Positions 32,422 to 43,027 of a stretch of DNA of 64,000 nt are shown piece by piece. Below the pieces are notes generated by a model, which had not been told where the DNA came from, ran no database searches, and was given only the letters and a program-made list of their open reading frames with translations. Within the stretch, counting starts at the first letter, position 1; each line of letters opens with the position of its first letter. The DNA lies in the NCBI GenBank assembly GCA_903868145.1, contig CAIPTY010000042.1, forward strand, positions 1 to 64,000. Direction: 5' to 3'. The translations under genes and the position numbers were made by a program. The stretch comes from an uncultured Desulfuromonadales bacterium (lineage in GTDB: Bacteria; Desulfobacterota; Desulfuromonadia; Geobacterales; Pseudopelobacteraceae).

Positions 32422-33325
32422 GCAGGTGCTGCCTGACCTGATACCGTTTGCCTGTTTCCTCCAGAAATCCTTCTCGTTCCATTACTCCCAGGTTTTTCTC
32501 AACGGCTTCCTGTTCCACATTCAGAAACTCTGCCAGACCCGACGATGTAAGCCCCGGCGAAGCCAGCAAAGCCCGCAGCATGAGACTGCGCAACTGACGG
32601 TTGGATCCGGCGAAGCAGGATTGTTTGATATGACGGTTGCTGCGTCGGGCCGGGTTGGAGTGTGTCTGTTTGAGCATTACGCCGTAATCCATCAACCCGT
32701 AATACCAATCGCGCGGGTTATTCTGGTCGAGCGTGGCGGCAACAAGTGGAAGGATTTCCTGATCGGCAATCTTCTCGTAGCCGTGGAAGAAAAAATGAAT
32801 GAAAACAGCACGGATGTTGGTTTCTATCAGCGGTTCAGGCACGTCGAACGCAAAGGCGGCCACCGCCCGTGCTGTATAGGGGCCGATACCGGGGAGTGAG
32901 AGCAACGCCGGAATCGATTGTGGTATCTGCCCGCCAAAACGTTTCACTACTTCTTCCGCACAACGCTTGAGAGAGACCGCTCGACGGTTGTAGCCGAGTC
33001 CCTGCCATACATTCAATACGTCCGGCAGCGCCGCACCGGCAAGGTCAGTCAGCGTGGGGAAGGCGGAGAGAAACTGTTCATATTTGGTCTTTACCCGATC
33101 AACCTGGGTCTGCTGGAGCATGAACTCAGACAGCAGGATGGAATAGGGGTCGCGGGTATTCCGCCACGCCATGCTGCGGGGATGCGTGTGATAATGGTCA
33201 AGTATTTCGGTTCGGAATTCTCTGGTGGCGTCGGCTGAGAGCGTTTTATTTCCATGATACTGTTCGGTCAATCGCTGTGGGTCAAGCAAGGGTAGCCTTC
33301 CAGGCGTCGAGTGATGCCAGAGCAC
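32417..33325 (-). CDS. MutY-like HhH-GPD DNA glycosylase without iron-sulfur cluster
   Basis: A 302-residue protein of the EndoIII/MutY superfamily. The catalytic Glu region [12 protein letters not shown] matches MutY, and the helix-hairpin-helix is [15 protein letters not shown]. In place of the catalytic Asp of MutY (LDGNV) it has Glu in LIETNIRAV. The four cysteines of the C-terminal [4Fe-4S] cluster are missing; instead the C-terminus looks like a small winged helix ([16 protein letters not shown]). Such cluster-less relatives exist and probably still act on A:8-oxoG or related lesions. The start overlaps the end of trmFO by 44 bases; a downstream start cannot be excluded. Confidence 0.8.
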   Translation of the reverse strand: MLWHHSTPGRLPLLDPQRLTEQYHGNKTLSADATREFRTEILDHYHTHPRSMAWRNTRDPYSILLSEFMLQQTQVDRVKTKYEQFLSAFPTLTDLAGAALPDVLNVWQGLGYNRRAVSLKRCAEEVVKRFGGQIPQSIPALLSLPGIGPYTARAVAAFAFDVPEPLIETNIRAVFIHFFFHGYEKIADQEILPLVAATLDQNNPRDWYYGLMDYGVMLKQTHSNPARRSNRHIKQSCFAGSNRQLRSLMLRALLASPGLTSSGLAEFLNVEQEAVEKNLGVMEREGFLEETGKRYQVRQHLH

Positions 33326-34586
33326 GTTCAGCGAGCAACTGTCTTTTCTGGATTTTTTTAATCCGACCGGGGAGATCGGGAAACAGCCCGTAATTTACAT
33401 TCATCGGTTGGAAATGTTTGACGTCGGCATTGGTAATGTGCTGCATCAGAGCCCCCAGAGCAGTGTCCGGAGGGGGGACAGGCATTGATTTTCCCTGTAT
33501 CAGATTGGCAGCAGCGATACCGGCCAGTAAGCCGCTGGCAGCAGACTCCACATAACCTTCCACCCCGGTAATCTGACCGGCAAAAAATATGCGCAGATCA
33601 TTTCTGAGCTGTTGGGTCGGCAGCAAGAGGCAGGGCGAGTTGATGAAGGTATTGCGGTGCATCGAGCCGAGCCGGACAAACCCGGCAGCCTCCAATCCCG
33701 GAATCATGCGGAAAATCCGCCGCTGCTCGGGCCATGTCAGCTTGGTCTGGAAGCCGACCAGGTTGTACATGGTTTTAGCCCGGTTTTCGGCACGCAGTTG
33801 AATGACGGCATGTGCTTCGTGACCGGTATGGGGATTGATGAGGCCAACAGGCTTCATCGGCCCGAAACGGAGCGTTTCAAGACCGCGCGCAGCCAGTTCT
33901 TCAACCGGCATGCACCCTTCAAAATGAACCGCCTTCTCAAAATCCCGCGCCTGGACCTTCTCGCCACGATTCAGTTCATCGACAAAATGGAGGTATTCCT
34001 CCTCATTCAGCGGGCAGTTGAGGTAGTCGTCACCGTCACCTTTGCCGTAGCGGGAGGCGGCAAAAACTCTGGTCATGTCAAGGGATTCGGAGGAAACGAT
34101 GGGAGCGATGGCGTCATAGAAGTAGAGACGGTCACCGGTCACCTCGCTCAAGGTGGACGCAAGCGCATCGCTGGTGAGAGGTCCGGAAGCGATGATCACA
34201 ATCCCCTCGGTCGGAATGCAGGTCAGCTCGCCGCGTTCAATTCTTATTAAAGGGTGGGCCTCTATCTTCACGGTAACATGGTCGGAGAAAAGCTGGCGAT
34301 CCACAGCCAGCGCGCCGCCAGCGGGAACGCAGGTGGCTTCGGAGGTCTCCATGATCAATGATCCGCAGCGCCGCAGTTCCTCTTTCAGCAGACCGACGGC
34401 ATTATCAAGGGAGATACCACGCAGGGAGTTGGAACAGACAAGTTCCGCCAAGCCGGGCAGATGATGGGCGGGAGAAAATTTTTCCGGTTTCATCTCATGA
34501 AGGACAACAGACACGCCGCGCTGGGCGGCCTGCCAGGCTGCCTCACAGCCTGCCAGGCCACCGCCGATAACAGTAAGCTGCTTCAC
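33282..34586 (-). CDS. trmFO: tRNA (uracil-5-)-methyltransferase TrmFO, folate-dependent
   Basis: A 434-residue FAD enzyme that makes m5U54 in the T-loop of tRNA using methylene-tetrahydrofolate. The N-terminal dinucleotide fold [13 protein letters not shown] is followed by the family motif LVCSNSLRG. The C-terminal conserved region [14 protein letters not shown] is present and the length is standard. It overlaps topA by ATGA (34583-34586), continuing the dprA-topA-trmFO operon. Confidence 0.96.
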   Translation of the reverse strand: MKQLTVIGGGLAGCEAAWQAAQRGVSVVLHEMKPEKFSPAHHLPGLAELVCSNSLRGISLDNAVGLLKEELRRCGSLIMETSEATCVPAGGALAVDRQLFSDHVTVKIEAHPLIRIERGELTCIPTEGIVIIASGPLTSDALASTLSEVTGDRLYFYDAIAPIVSSESLDMTRVFAASRYGKGDGDDYLNCPLNEEEYLHFVDELNRGEKVQARDFEKAVHFEGCMPVEELAARGLETLRFGPMKPVGLINPHTGHEAHAVIQLRAENRAKTMYNLVGFQTKLTWPEQRRIFRMIPGLEAAGFVRLGSMHRNTFINSPCLLLPTQQLRNDLRIFFAGQITGVEGYVESAASGLLAGIAAANLIQGKSMPVPPPDTALGALMQHITNADVKHFQPMNVNYGLFPDLPGRIKKIQKRQLLAERALASLDAWKATLA

Positions 34587-36901
34587 TTCTTCCCTGCGCC
34601 GCCCTCTTTAAAATCGCACCCCTCTTTGGGACACTTGAGGAATTCGCCCTCGCGCTTGTAGACCTTCTTTACCAATAGCGGGAAACCGCATTTCGGACAG
34701 GCCTTTTTCACGGGAAGATCCCAGAGGGCAAATTTGCACTGAGGATATCTGTTGCAGGAGTAAAACAGCTTGCCGAAGCGCGACTTCTTCTCCGTCAGCT
34801 CCCCTTCTGTACACTCGGGACAGACCACGCCGGTGCTTATTGGTTTGACAAGCGGCTGAATATTCTTACAGGCCGGATAACCGGAACAGGCCAGATATTT
34901 GCCGAAACGGCCATCCTTGATCAGCATTGGTGCTCCGCACTTCTCACACTTTTCGTCGGAAACGACCGGCTCAGCGACTTCAACACCCTCCTGCTCAACG
35001 TTGCGGGTATATTTACACCCCTCCTGGAAGCCGGAGCAGGCGATGAACTTACCGCGTTTGCCGAGTTTTACCACCAGCGGCTTGCCGCATTCAGGGCAGA
35101 GCTCATCGGTCGTCTCGGTCGTCAGGTCTGATTTGCTTACTTCGCCTTCTTTCTGTTTCAGCAGGGCAATAAACGGCTCCCAGAATTCCTTGAGCAACGG
35201 CTGCCACTCTTTCTCGCCACGCGACACCTGATCCAGCTCTTCCTCCAGCCCGGCGGTGAAATTGTAATCGACGTATTTCTGGAAATGAGCCGTCAGCAGA
35301 TCACTGACCACCATTCCCACGTCTTCCGGGAAGAAGCGCTTTTTGTCGAGACGGGCGTATTTCCGCTCCACCAGGGTGTTCATGATCGAGGCAAAGGTCG
35401 AGGGACGGCCGATGCCGTACTCTTCCAGCGTCTTGACCAGCGTTGCCTCGGTATAGCGGGGGGGGGGCTGGGTGAAGTGCTGCTCGGGAAGAACCTCATG
35501 CAGCTTGAGCGTTGCCCCTTCGCTCATGGGGGGCAGCAACCCTTCTTTCTCCTCATCCTGATCATCAAGCCCTTCTATATACAGCTTCATGAATCCGGGA
35601 AACCGGATAACGGTGCCTGCGGCACGCAGCCCGGCACGCCGTGATCCGGCAAAAGGGCCGACGGCCGGCGGTGAGGAGAGGTCGGCGCTGATATCAACCG
35701 AGGTCTGGTCGAGCAGGGCTTCGGCCATCTGGCAGGCGACGGTTCGCTTCCAGATCAGCTCATAGAGCTTGTACAGGTCAGGTGTCAGAAACTTGCGCAA
35801 TTCAACGGGTGTTTTGGCAATGTAGGTCGGCCTGATCGCCTCATGGGCTTCCTGGGCATTCTTTGATTTGGTTTTGAATATGCGGGGCTTGGCAAGGGCG
35901 TATTCTTTGCCGTATGCAGCGGAAATGACGTCGTGGGCGTCTTTGAGCGCCAGGTTCGAGAGGTTGACACTGTCGGTACGCATGTAGGTAATCAGACCCA
36001 CCGTACCCTCTGCACCAATATTGATTCCTTCGTACAGCTTCTGGGCCGTTGACATGGTTTTCTTGGCCGAGAAACCGAGCTTGCGGGAGGCTTCCTGCTG
36101 AAGGGTTGAGGTTGTGAAGGGGGGCGAAGGATACCGTTTTTTCTCACTTTTTGTGATTGCAGTTACCCTGTAGGCGCCCGATTGCAGGGCAGTTTTCAGG
36201 GCAGTTGCAATCTCCTCGCCGGGGATATCGAACTTGCCGAGTTTTTTTCCTCCCACATCCACCAGGCCGGCCTTGAACTCCTGACCCGCCGCAACACCGA
36301 GACGTGCGCCGATAGTCCAGTATTCCTGCTCTTTGAAGGCCAGGATTTCCTTCTCACGCTCACAGAGCAGGCGCAGCGCCACCGACTGCACACGACCGGC
36401 TGACAGCCCGTAGCGGATCTTTTTCCAGAGAAACGGCGAGAGATTAAAACCTACCAGATAGTCCAGAATCGAACGGGCCTGCTGGGCATTCACCAGGTCA
36501 AGCGCAATGTCGCGGGGATTTTTTACGGCATGCAGGATAGCTTCCTTGGTGATTTCGTGGAACTCGACCCTCTGGATCTTGATACCTGACTTCTTTTTGT
36601 CGAGACCGAGCGCAGCCAGCAGATGCCAGGAAATTGCCTCCCCTTCACGATCAGGGTCGGTTGCCAGTAGCAGCCGGTCCGCCCCCTTGAGCGCGGATTT
36701 GATCGCATCAAGATGCCGCTTGCTTTCCGGCAGTACATGGTACTTCGGTTCAAAGCCCTTGGATATATCCACCGAGCCCTGTTTGCTCGGGAGTGCCCGC
36801 ACATGGCCGAACGAGGCCAATACCTTGAAGTCGGGGCCGAGAAACTTTTCTATGGTTTTTCCCTTTGCGGGAGATTCGACGATTACGAGGTTTTTTGACA
36901 T
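34583..36901 (-). CDS. topA: DNA topoisomerase I
   Basis: A 772-residue type IA topoisomerase relaxing negative supercoils. Toprim domain at the N-terminus ([29 protein letters not shown]). The catalytic Tyr lies in [10 protein letters not shown]. The C-terminus carries four zinc ribbons (CPECGK, CEKCGA, CPECTE, CPKCGF, each with a second pair). It follows dprA by 52 bases and is coupled to trmFO. Confidence 0.97.
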   Translation of the reverse strand: MSKNLVIVESPAKGKTIEKFLGPDFKVLASFGHVRALPSKQGSVDISKGFEPKYHVLPESKRHLDAIKSALKGADRLLLATDPDREGEAISWHLLAALGLDKKKSGIKIQRVEFHEITKEAILHAVKNPRDIALDLVNAQQARSILDYLVGFNLSPFLWKKIRYGLSAGRVQSVALRLLCEREKEILAFKEQEYWTIGARLGVAAGQEFKAGLVDVGGKKLGKFDIPGEEIATALKTALQSGAYRVTAITKSEKKRYPSPPFTTSTLQQEASRKLGFSAKKTMSTAQKLYEGINIGAEGTVGLITYMRTDSVNLSNLALKDAHDVISAAYGKEYALAKPRIFKTKSKNAQEAHEAIRPTYIAKTPVELRKFLTPDLYKLYELIWKRTVACQMAEALLDQTSVDISADLSSPPAVGPFAGSRRAGLRAAGTVIRFPGFMKLYIEGLDDQDEEKEGLLPPMSEGATLKLHEVLPEQHFTQPPPRYTEATLVKTLEEYGIGRPSTFASIMNTLVERKYARLDKKRFFPEDVGMVVSDLLTAHFQKYVDYNFTAGLEEELDQVSRGEKEWQPLLKEFWEPFIALLKQKEGEVSKSDLTTETTDELCPECGKPLVVKLGKRGKFIACSGFQEGCKYTRNVEQEGVEVAEPVVSDEKCEKCGAPMLIKDGRFGKYLACSGYPACKNIQPLVKPISTGVVCPECTEGELTEKKSRFGKLFYSCNRYPQCKFALWDLPVKKACPKCGFPLLVKKVYKREGEFLKCPKEGCDFKEGGAGKK

Positions 36902-36953
36902 GGTATGTAGTGGTATCCCTTGTGTTTGATTTCCAGATTATTGAGCAGCCGTC

Positions 36954-38048
36954 TTATCCTGTCACGGCGTAGTGCGTTCCAGGCAGCGGTGTCACTGCTC
37001 CCTTGAGTTCGAGGTGGAGTAACATAGAGGAAACCTCGGCGGCTGTCAATTCCGTTTGGGCGATAATGTCGTCGATATGCAGCGGCGACCTGGCCAGAAT
37101 TTCATAGACGGCGGCTTCTCTGGGCGTCAGTGCGAAGGCACGAGTCCGGTCTGAATCATCCGATTCCTCTCCTGATGCTCTCTGCAATCCGGGCAGTTCC
37201 TCCAGAATGTCCTCCACACAATCCACCAGCTTTGCCCCCTCCTTGATCAGCCGATTGCTGCCGCGACTGGAGGCAAAGGTTATGTTTCCCGGCACGGCAA
37301 ACACATCTCGACCATGTTCAAGGGCGTAACGGGCGGTAATCAGCGAGCCGCTGTTCTCCGCTGCCTCTACAACAAGAACGCCCCGGGAAAGTCCGCTGAT
37401 GATGCGGTTACGGCGTGGGAAATTCTCGGCAAGCGGCAGCGTTCCCAGCGGGAATTCGGAAACAAGGCACCCTTTCTCAGCCATATCCTTGAACAATTTA
37501 GCGTTTTCCGGGGGATAGATCTTATCGATACCGCTTCCCAACACCCCGACAGTTCGGCCGCCGGCCGCCAGCGCCCCCTTATGAGCGGCGGTGTCTACGC
37601 CGCGAGCCATGCCGGATACCACCGTGACGCCATGTCCTGCGAGGGCCTCCGAGAGCCGCGCCGTTGCCAGAAGGCCATATGAGGTGGCCCGCCGCGAGCC
37701 GACAATCGCCACAGCGGTCTCCTGGCTCTTCAACTCACCGCGCAGGTAGAGAAATGGCGGGGGATCATGTATCTCGAACAGTGATTTCGGGTAATCAAGC
37801 GAGGTAAAGGTAACGATGCGTGCCCCGCTGGCCGCCAGTCGTACACATTCCTCTTCGGCAAAATGTCGCCAGGCGCCGGACGTGATCCCTTCCAGCACAG
37901 CCGGGGTGATGCCCCTGACCTGCGCCAGTTCCGCCGGCCGGGCAGAGAGGGCAGCTTCGGGGGTTTCAAAGCGTTCCAGCAGGCGTCGAAAAATGATGTT
38001 GCCGATCCCCGGCACTGATTTGAGGGCGATCCAGTGGAATTCTTCCAT
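36954..38048 (-). CDS. dprA: DNA processing protein DprA
   Basis: A 364-residue protein that loads RecA on incoming single-stranded DNA. A short N-terminal helix-hairpin-helix part (ALKSVPGIGNIIF) precedes the Rossmann-type core with GSRRATSYG, VSGMARGVDTAAH, GSGIDKIYPPEN and SEFPLG. A C-terminal winged helix (DML1-like, about residues 300-364) is present. I start at ATG 38048; the frame extends to a TTG at 38075 that lies in the terminator tail of the upstream gene, and no start has a good ribosome-binding site. Confidence 0.92.
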   Translation of the reverse strand: MEEFHWIALKSVPGIGNIIFRRLLERFETPEAALSARPAELAQVRGITPAVLEGITSGAWRHFAEEECVRLAASGARIVTFTSLDYPKSLFEIHDPPPFLYLRGELKSQETAVAIVGSRRATSYGLLATARLSEALAGHGVTVVSGMARGVDTAAHKGALAAGGRTVGVLGSGIDKIYPPENAKLFKDMAEKGCLVSEFPLGTLPLAENFPRRNRIISGLSRGVLVVEAAENSGSLITARYALEHGRDVFAVPGNITFASSRGSNRLIKEGAKLVDCVEDILEELPGLQRASGEESDDSDRTRAFALTPREAAVYEILARSPLHIDDIIAQTELTAAEVSSMLLHLELKGAVTPLPGTHYAVTG

Positions 38049-38073
38049 AATCCGCATTTCGTGTAATACCGGC

Positions 38074-38099
38074 AAAAAAAGACCGGCCTGAGGCCGGTC
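38074..38099 (-). terminator. Rho-independent terminator after the LysM gene
   Basis: Read on the minus strand, GACCGGCC-TCA-GGCCGGTC forms an 8-base GC stem with a 3-base loop and is followed directly by seven T residues (seen as A at 38074-38080). It separates the LysM gene from the dprA-topA-trmFO operon. Confidence 0.85.
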
Positions 38100-38117
38100 C
38101 TGGTGACAGATGGCTGT

Positions 38118-39119
38118 TTATTTTGACTGAGTTATGATTCGGTCGCCTTTGTAGATGGCGTCTATGCTCTTTACAACGACCGCCGTGGCGGTGTTGTGAC
38201 CGGTTTTAAGTATTACCAGAGCGCCGAGCAGTTCCTGTGGCAGTTTGTTGACCCGACCCTCGACGAGTTTCTGGTCAAGCGCGACGTCGCGAACAATGTA
38301 GAGCATGTTGCCCGGCTCAGCGCCCTGGACTCTGCCGAGGTCAATATAGACGATATCTCCTGCTGAAATTACGGTTGTGCCGTTGAGGCTGTCAACAATA
38401 TAGCCTTTCAGGTCTGTGGTGGCCATTTTGAGCGCCACTTCGTAGCGCTGGCCTTCGCGATACGGTAGCAGCACAGCGCCGGGGGTTATCTCGCGATAGT
38501 TTTTGGTAATGATTGCCCGTGAAGATGTCTGCTCAAGATCGGTGATCTGAAGCGTTCCCAGCGGGATGATCTTGGTGCCCAGAATCATTTCAGTTTTGGG
38601 GTGTGCAACCGTTCCCTCCTTGCGGAAGATGGAAAATTTCTCTCCCCCCTTGAGGCCGCGGGCTTTGCCGATATCGGTGTAGACAATGTCGTCATCACCG
38701 GCGATAGCCCGGCTGTTATGGAGGCCGATGATCGTGCCCGACGCTTTTGCAGCCCTCTCAAGCAGAAATCCCTCGTTGCCCCGAACGGTGTATGTTTTCT
38801 CCTTGGCAACTTCCTGCAGCGGTTTGTCCGGTATCTGGGCGACGGGTTTTGGCTGTTCGTCAGAAACGAATTCGAGACGGTCGGGGAAAACACGTATCTT
38901 CTGCCCCGGATAGATCAGATGCGGGTTGGTTATCTGACCGTTTTTAGACCACATGTCAGGCCAGTAGCGGGGGTCTTTGATGAAGCGGTCCGACAACCCC
39001 CAGAGTGTATCGCCCTGCTTGATAACGTAGATAGTCGGTTCTTCCTGTTCAGCTGCCAGCGCCAGACAGGGAGCTATCAGAGCCAATGCCAGCAGAAAAA
39101 TACCAAGTCTGATTTTCAT
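38118..39119 (-). CDS. Secreted LysM-domain protein
   Basis: A 333-residue protein with a signal peptide (MKIRLGIFLLALALIA). A LysM domain follows (TIYVIKQGDTLWGLSDRF, then YPGQKIRVFP), which binds peptidoglycan. The remaining 220 residues hold repeated beta-type segments with DDIVYTDIG and GDIVYIDLG, resembling pilus-assembly or envelope LysM proteins. ATG 39119 has GAGG 5 bases upstream, better than the GTG at 39125. It lies downstream of the CpoB gene and ends at a terminator. Confidence 0.9.
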   Translation of the reverse strand: MKIRLGIFLLALALIAPCLALAAEQEEPTIYVIKQGDTLWGLSDRFIKDPRYWPDMWSKNGQITNPHLIYPGQKIRVFPDRLEFVSDEQPKPVAQIPDKPLQEVAKEKTYTVRGNEGFLLERAAKASGTIIGLHNSRAIAGDDDIVYTDIGKARGLKGGEKFSIFRKEGTVAHPKTEMILGTKIIPLGTLQITDLEQTSSRAIITKNYREITPGAVLLPYREGQRYEVALKMATTDLKGYIVDSLNGTTVISAGDIVYIDLGRVQGAEPGNMLYIVRDVALDQKLVEGRVNKLPQELLGALVILKTGHNTATAVVVKSIDAIYKGDRIITQSK

Positions 39120-39169
39120 AGACACCTCGATGTATTGCTCATGAGATTGCCGCAGGGATGCTGCGGTCT

Positions 39170-39895
39170 TCAGTTGGCGGTTAGCCGTTCACGTGCCTTT
39201 ACTGCAGCCGGACTGCTTGGATACGACTTTATCAGGCTTTCGAGGACGGAGCGCGCCTTTTCGTTATCCTTCAAAGCCCAAAGTGTGTATCCCAGTTTTA
39301 ACAGGGCGTCGGGCGCCTTAGAACTCTTCGGGTACGTTTCTGTGACCTTCTGGAAGGTTGTCTTTGCCTTTGGGAGTTCCGAAAGGCTGTAATGGCATTC
39401 ACCGATCCAGTACAGGGCATTCGCAGCGAATTCGCTGTGAGGATTGTTCTTCATGAAAGCCGTGAATGCGGTGATAGCCTCAGCAAAGTTGTTGGCGCTG
39501 TAGAGTCCGAAAGCTTTGACATAGTCGGCAGGCGGCCCCGCATCCCTGACTTTCGGCGTTGAATCCTGATTTACCACCTCTATTTTTGGGGGCGGTGTCT
39601 GCTGCACAAGGAGAATGACCCTGGCCTTGAGCTCGTCCTGAGATGTCCGAAGTTCTCGGACGCTGTCCTGAAACTGTTTGATCTGAACCGTCAGGGAAGC
39701 AATCCTCTCTTCCTGAGCCTGCAACTGGCTGGACAGCTCATTCAGACGCAGATTGACATTCTTGCCGGACTGCATCAGAAGTTCGACTTTGGATTCAGTC
39801 TCCGTCTGACGCTTGAGTACCAGATCATTGGCGGCGCATCCGGTCAGCATGAGACATGAGATGAGAGACATGATCCACGGGACACCGGATTTCAT
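39170..39895 (-). CDS. cpoB: CpoB/YbgF-type lipoprotein with TPR repeats
   Basis: A 241-residue protein of the Tol-Pal accessory family. It has a lipobox (LTGC, Cys near residue 20), a coiled coil (about 30-80, RLNELSSQLQAQEERIAS), then tetratricopeptide repeats (ALYWIGECHYSLSELPKA, LLKLGYTLWALKDNEKA). CpoB coordinates peptidoglycan synthesis with outer-membrane constriction in other bacteria. Here tol and pal genes are not adjacent. GGAGGAATT precedes the ATG and a good promoter lies upstream. Confidence 0.88.
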   Translation of the reverse strand: MKSGVPWIMSLISCLMLTGCAANDLVLKRQTETESKVELLMQSGKNVNLRLNELSSQLQAQEERIASLTVQIKQFQDSVRELRTSQDELKARVILLVQQTPPPKIEVVNQDSTPKVRDAGPPADYVKAFGLYSANNFAEAITAFTAFMKNNPHSEFAANALYWIGECHYSLSELPKAKTTFQKVTETYPKSSKAPDALLKLGYTLWALKDNEKARSVLESLIKSYPSSPAAVKARERLTAN

Positions 39896-39923
39896 AATTC
39901 CTCCATTTGACAGATGTTTTCAT

Positions 39924-39952
39924 AATTAAAGCGATAAACGGGGCTTTGTCAA
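39924..39952 (-). promoter_or_regulatory. Sigma-70 promoter for cpoB-LysM
   Basis: On the minus strand TTGACA (39947-39952) is separated by 17 bases from TTAATT (39924-39929). Spacing and -35 are ideal, the -10 is weaker. It lies about 30 bases upstream of the cpoB start. Confidence 0.6.
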
Positions 39953-40039
39953 GCGAAAGCTGCCTTTTCGGTTTAATTGGCGACCGGTATATGCTACATT
40001 TCGCAGCCGAAATATTACATCACCTGAGTTGAGTTCGCA

Positions 40040-41272
40040 ATGCACAAGCCTGAACTGCTGGCTCCGGCCGGAAATATGGAAAAACTGCAGATCGCCGTGC
40101 GCTATGGCGCGGATGCCGTCTATCTGGGGGGGGGCGCCTTCGGGTTGCGCAATCTGGCGGATAATTTTACGCTGGAAGAAATGTCTGCGGCTCTGGAATA
40201 TTGCCATGCCCGCAGGGTAAAGGTCTATCTGACCGTCAACAGCTATCCTCACAACGAAGCGCTGGAACGCCTGGAACAGTACCTGGCGGATGTGGCGAAG
40301 ATGCCGTTTGATGCCTACATCGTAGCCGACCCCGGCGTCATTGATCTGATTCGGGAAATATCACCCCGGCGGGAATTGCACCTCTCCACCCAGGCCAACA
40401 CCGTCAACTGGCGATGTGCCCGCTTCTGGCAAAAGCAGGGTGTCCGCCGGGTCAACCTTGCCCGGGAGACAACCCTTGCTGCCATCGCTGAAACGGTCGC
40501 ACGTACCAAAATGGAGGTGGAGGTCTTCGTGCATGGTGCCCTCTGCATCTCATACTCGGGTCGCTGTCTGCTTTCCAGCGCCATGGCCGGTCGCGATGCC
40601 AACCAGGGAGAGTGTGCCCACCCCTGCCGCTGGAATTACCACCTGGTGGAGGAAAAACGTCCCGGTGAGTATTTCCCGGTTCTTGAGGACGAGAACGGCA
40701 CATTTATATTCAACTCCCGCGACCTGTGCCTGCTGGAGCATCTGCCCGCGATTGTCGCCAGTGGTGCCTCATCGTTCAAGATAGAGGGGCGGATGAAGGG
40801 TGTCAACTACGTGGCATCGGTGCTGCGGGTCTACCGGCAGGCCCTGGATGAGTATTGGGAGAACCCTGACGGATGGCGCTGTCGTCCCGAGTGGCTGGAG
40901 GAGTTGGGCAAGCTGAGCCATCGTGGCTACACCACCGGTTTCCTGTTCGGCGAACCCCGAACTGTCGGGCAGGAATACCATTCGGCCTATATCCGTAGCC
41001 ACGAGTTTGTGGGACGGATTGAGGAGCAGCGCTCTGACGGAAGCGTTGTCGTCGGTGTGCGCAACCGCATCCGCACGGGGGACATTCTCGAATTCATAGG
41101 CCCTGCCATGCGTTCGGACAGCCTGACGGTAGAGCGTCTGCTGCTGCTCGACCAGCAGGGGAGGCTCAGCGAGTCTGATACGGCCAATCCCAACCAGCGT
41201 CTGCTGATGAACCTGCCTTTTGCCGTTGAGCCTTTTGACCTGATCCGTCGGGAAAGGCCGGGGACTGCATGA
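40040..41272 (+). CDS. Peptidase U32-family protein (TrhP/RlhA type)
   Basis: A 410-residue protein with the U32 signature ELLAPAGNMEKLQIAV and GADAVYLGG at the N-terminus. The cysteine-containing core (HGALCISYSGRCLLSS, GECAHPCRWNY) is that of family members now known as tRNA or rRNA hydroxylation factors (TrhP, RlhA) rather than of collagenases. Its stop overlaps the next ATG (41269-41272), so it is coupled to the glycosyltransferase. Confidence 0.88.
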   Translation: MHKPELLAPAGNMEKLQIAVRYGADAVYLGGGAFGLRNLADNFTLEEMSAALEYCHARRVKVYLTVNSYPHNEALERLEQYLADVAKMPFDAYIVADPGVIDLIREISPRRELHLSTQANTVNWRCARFWQKQGVRRVNLARETTLAAIAETVARTKMEVEVFVHGALCISYSGRCLLSSAMAGRDANQGECAHPCRWNYHLVEEKRPGEYFPVLEDENGTFIFNSRDLCLLEHLPAIVASGASSFKIEGRMKGVNYVASVLRVYRQALDEYWENPDGWRCRPEWLEELGKLSHRGYTTGFLFGEPRTVGQEYHSAYIRSHEFVGRIEEQRSDGSVVVGVRNRIRTGDILEFIGPAMRSDSLTVERLLLLDQQGRLSESDTANPNQRLLMNLPFAVEPFDLIRRERPGTA

Positions 41273-42990
41273 GGGATCTCAAGCTTGTGACGCGCAGGAC
41301 ATCGGGCGTTTGGCTGCGTGACCTGCTGCTGGCGATTGTGCTGGGCATTCCCTTTTTCCAGTATCTTGGCAATTTGCCGCTGATCGATCCGGATGAGGGG
41401 CGCTATGCCGAGATTCCGCGTGAGATGCTGGAGCGGGGAGACCTGATTACCCCGACGCTCAATTACGTAAAATATTTTGAGAAGCCACCCCTGTTATACT
41501 GGCTGAATGCCGCATCACTCAAACTGTTCGGCATGAACGAATTTGCAGCCAGACTCCCTTCTGCGCTGTGCGGTCTGCTCACGGTTCTCGCGACATATAT
41601 TATCGCCCGGAATCTCTATGGTCGCCGTGCGGCATTAATAGCGGCACTTATTCTGGGAACATCAGTCGGCTTCGTGCTTCAGTCACGTATTATCCTGACT
41701 GACATGCTGCTGACTTTCTGCCTGACGGCGGCGATGGGTGCCTTCATCGTGGCTTCGTTACGTGAGGGGAGACGTTCCCGTGCACTGCCGTGGTATCTCT
41801 TTTATCTCTTCTGTGCCGGTGCGGTGCTTGCCAAGGGATTGATCGGTATTGTATTTCCCGTTGGCATTATCTTCTGTTATCTCCTGCTGAGCCGTCGCTG
41901 GAAGCTCTTGTCCGAGATGTGTCCGGGATCCGGAATCCTGCTGTTTCTGGCGGTGACAGTCCCGTGGTTTGTGGCTGTATCCGTGCGAAATCCCGAATTC
42001 GCGAGGTTCTTTTTCATTCATGAACATTTCGAGCGCTTCACCAGCACGGTGCATGGCAGATATCAGCCCTTCTGGTTCTTTGTACCGGTGCTGCTCGGCA
42101 CCATGCTCCCCTGGTCATTCTTCATCCCCGGTGCGCTTGTCAGAGCCTGGCGCGACCGGTACCATGAGGAGGGGCAGGCCGGCATCTACCTGTTTATCTG
42201 GGCAGTTGTGATATTTCTGTTCTTTTCAAAATCGCAGTCAAAGCTGATACCCTACATGCTGCCCGTCTTTCCGCCACTTGCGATGCTGATCGGGCACCGG
42301 ATCGACATTCAGATGGAAGGCCGCGGTCGGGAGTTGAAGACGGCGGCGATTCTGCTGGGGGGTACACTATCTCTCATCGGTGTGGCGGCGATGGGATACT
42401 CCCGTCTGCCTCAGATAGCATCCCTGCTGGCGGAACAGGTCCCCGCCTGGTCGTCAGGTTTGAAGCAGTTTGTCGTCAGTGCGCCGCTTCTTTCCGGCAC
42501 GGCGTGTGCGACAATCGGGTTTCTGTTCCTGATGCAGGGTGGCGGTTCTTTGGCGACCGCCGGGAGATATCCCGCCCGCATGCTGGTCGTGATCGGCCTT
42601 GCGTCGTTTTTGCTTGAAATTATGATCCCGAGACTGATAATGGGGGCCATAGCCCAAACCGAGTCCCCCCGCGATCTGGCCATGAAAGCCCGCGTGCTGG
42701 CCGGACCGGAGACGTGCATTATAACCTTCGGTCCCATGCAGGGGGTGTCCTGGTACCTCCGGAAGCGGGTCATGGTGACCGACAAGATCGACGAGCTTGA
42801 ATTTGGCAGCCTGCAGGGCGACCAGAAGGCATGGTTTCCAAACCGTGCCACACTGCTCGCTTTGTGGGGTCGCGGCCATGTCCTCATTTTTCTTAACAAG
42901 CGTGAGTTCCAGGGGCTGATGCCGACCTTGAATCCTCAACCGCTTATCAAGGCCGAATCAGGTCGGCAGCTTCTGATAAGTAACCGCTAA
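41269..42990 (+). CDS. ArnT-like lipid-linked glycosyltransferase (GT39/GT83)
   Basis: A 573-residue integral membrane protein with about 12 helices. The first periplasmic loop has the acidic motif IDPDEGRYAEIPREM and YFEKPPLLYW, typical of ArnT and dolichyl-phosphate-mannose-type transferases. ArnT moves aminoarabinose from undecaprenyl phosphate to lipid A, but the sequence does not fix the sugar. The next gene, 37 bases downstream, is a DegT aminotransferase, which suggests an amino-sugar modification pathway. Confidence 0.88.
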   Translation: MRDLKLVTRRTSGVWLRDLLLAIVLGIPFFQYLGNLPLIDPDEGRYAEIPREMLERGDLITPTLNYVKYFEKPPLLYWLNAASLKLFGMNEFAARLPSALCGLLTVLATYIIARNLYGRRAALIAALILGTSVGFVLQSRIILTDMLLTFCLTAAMGAFIVASLREGRRSRALPWYLFYLFCAGAVLAKGLIGIVFPVGIIFCYLLLSRRWKLLSEMCPGSGILLFLAVTVPWFVAVSVRNPEFARFFFIHEHFERFTSTVHGRYQPFWFFVPVLLGTMLPWSFFIPGALVRAWRDRYHEEGQAGIYLFIWAVVIFLFFSKSQSKLIPYMLPVFPPLAMLIGHRIDIQMEGRGRELKTAAILLGGTLSLIGVAAMGYSRLPQIASLLAEQVPAWSSGLKQFVVSAPLLSGTACATIGFLFLMQGGGSLATAGRYPARMLVVIGLASFLLEIMIPRLIMGAIAQTESPRDLAMKARVLAGPETCIITFGPMQGVSWYLRKRVMVTDKIDELEFGSLQGDQKAWFPNRATLLALWGRGHVLIFLNKREFQGLMPTLNPQPLIKAESGRQLLISNR

Positions 42991-43027
42991 GCATAAAAAC
43001 AGGATCTACAAAGGAGCGTCATCAATC

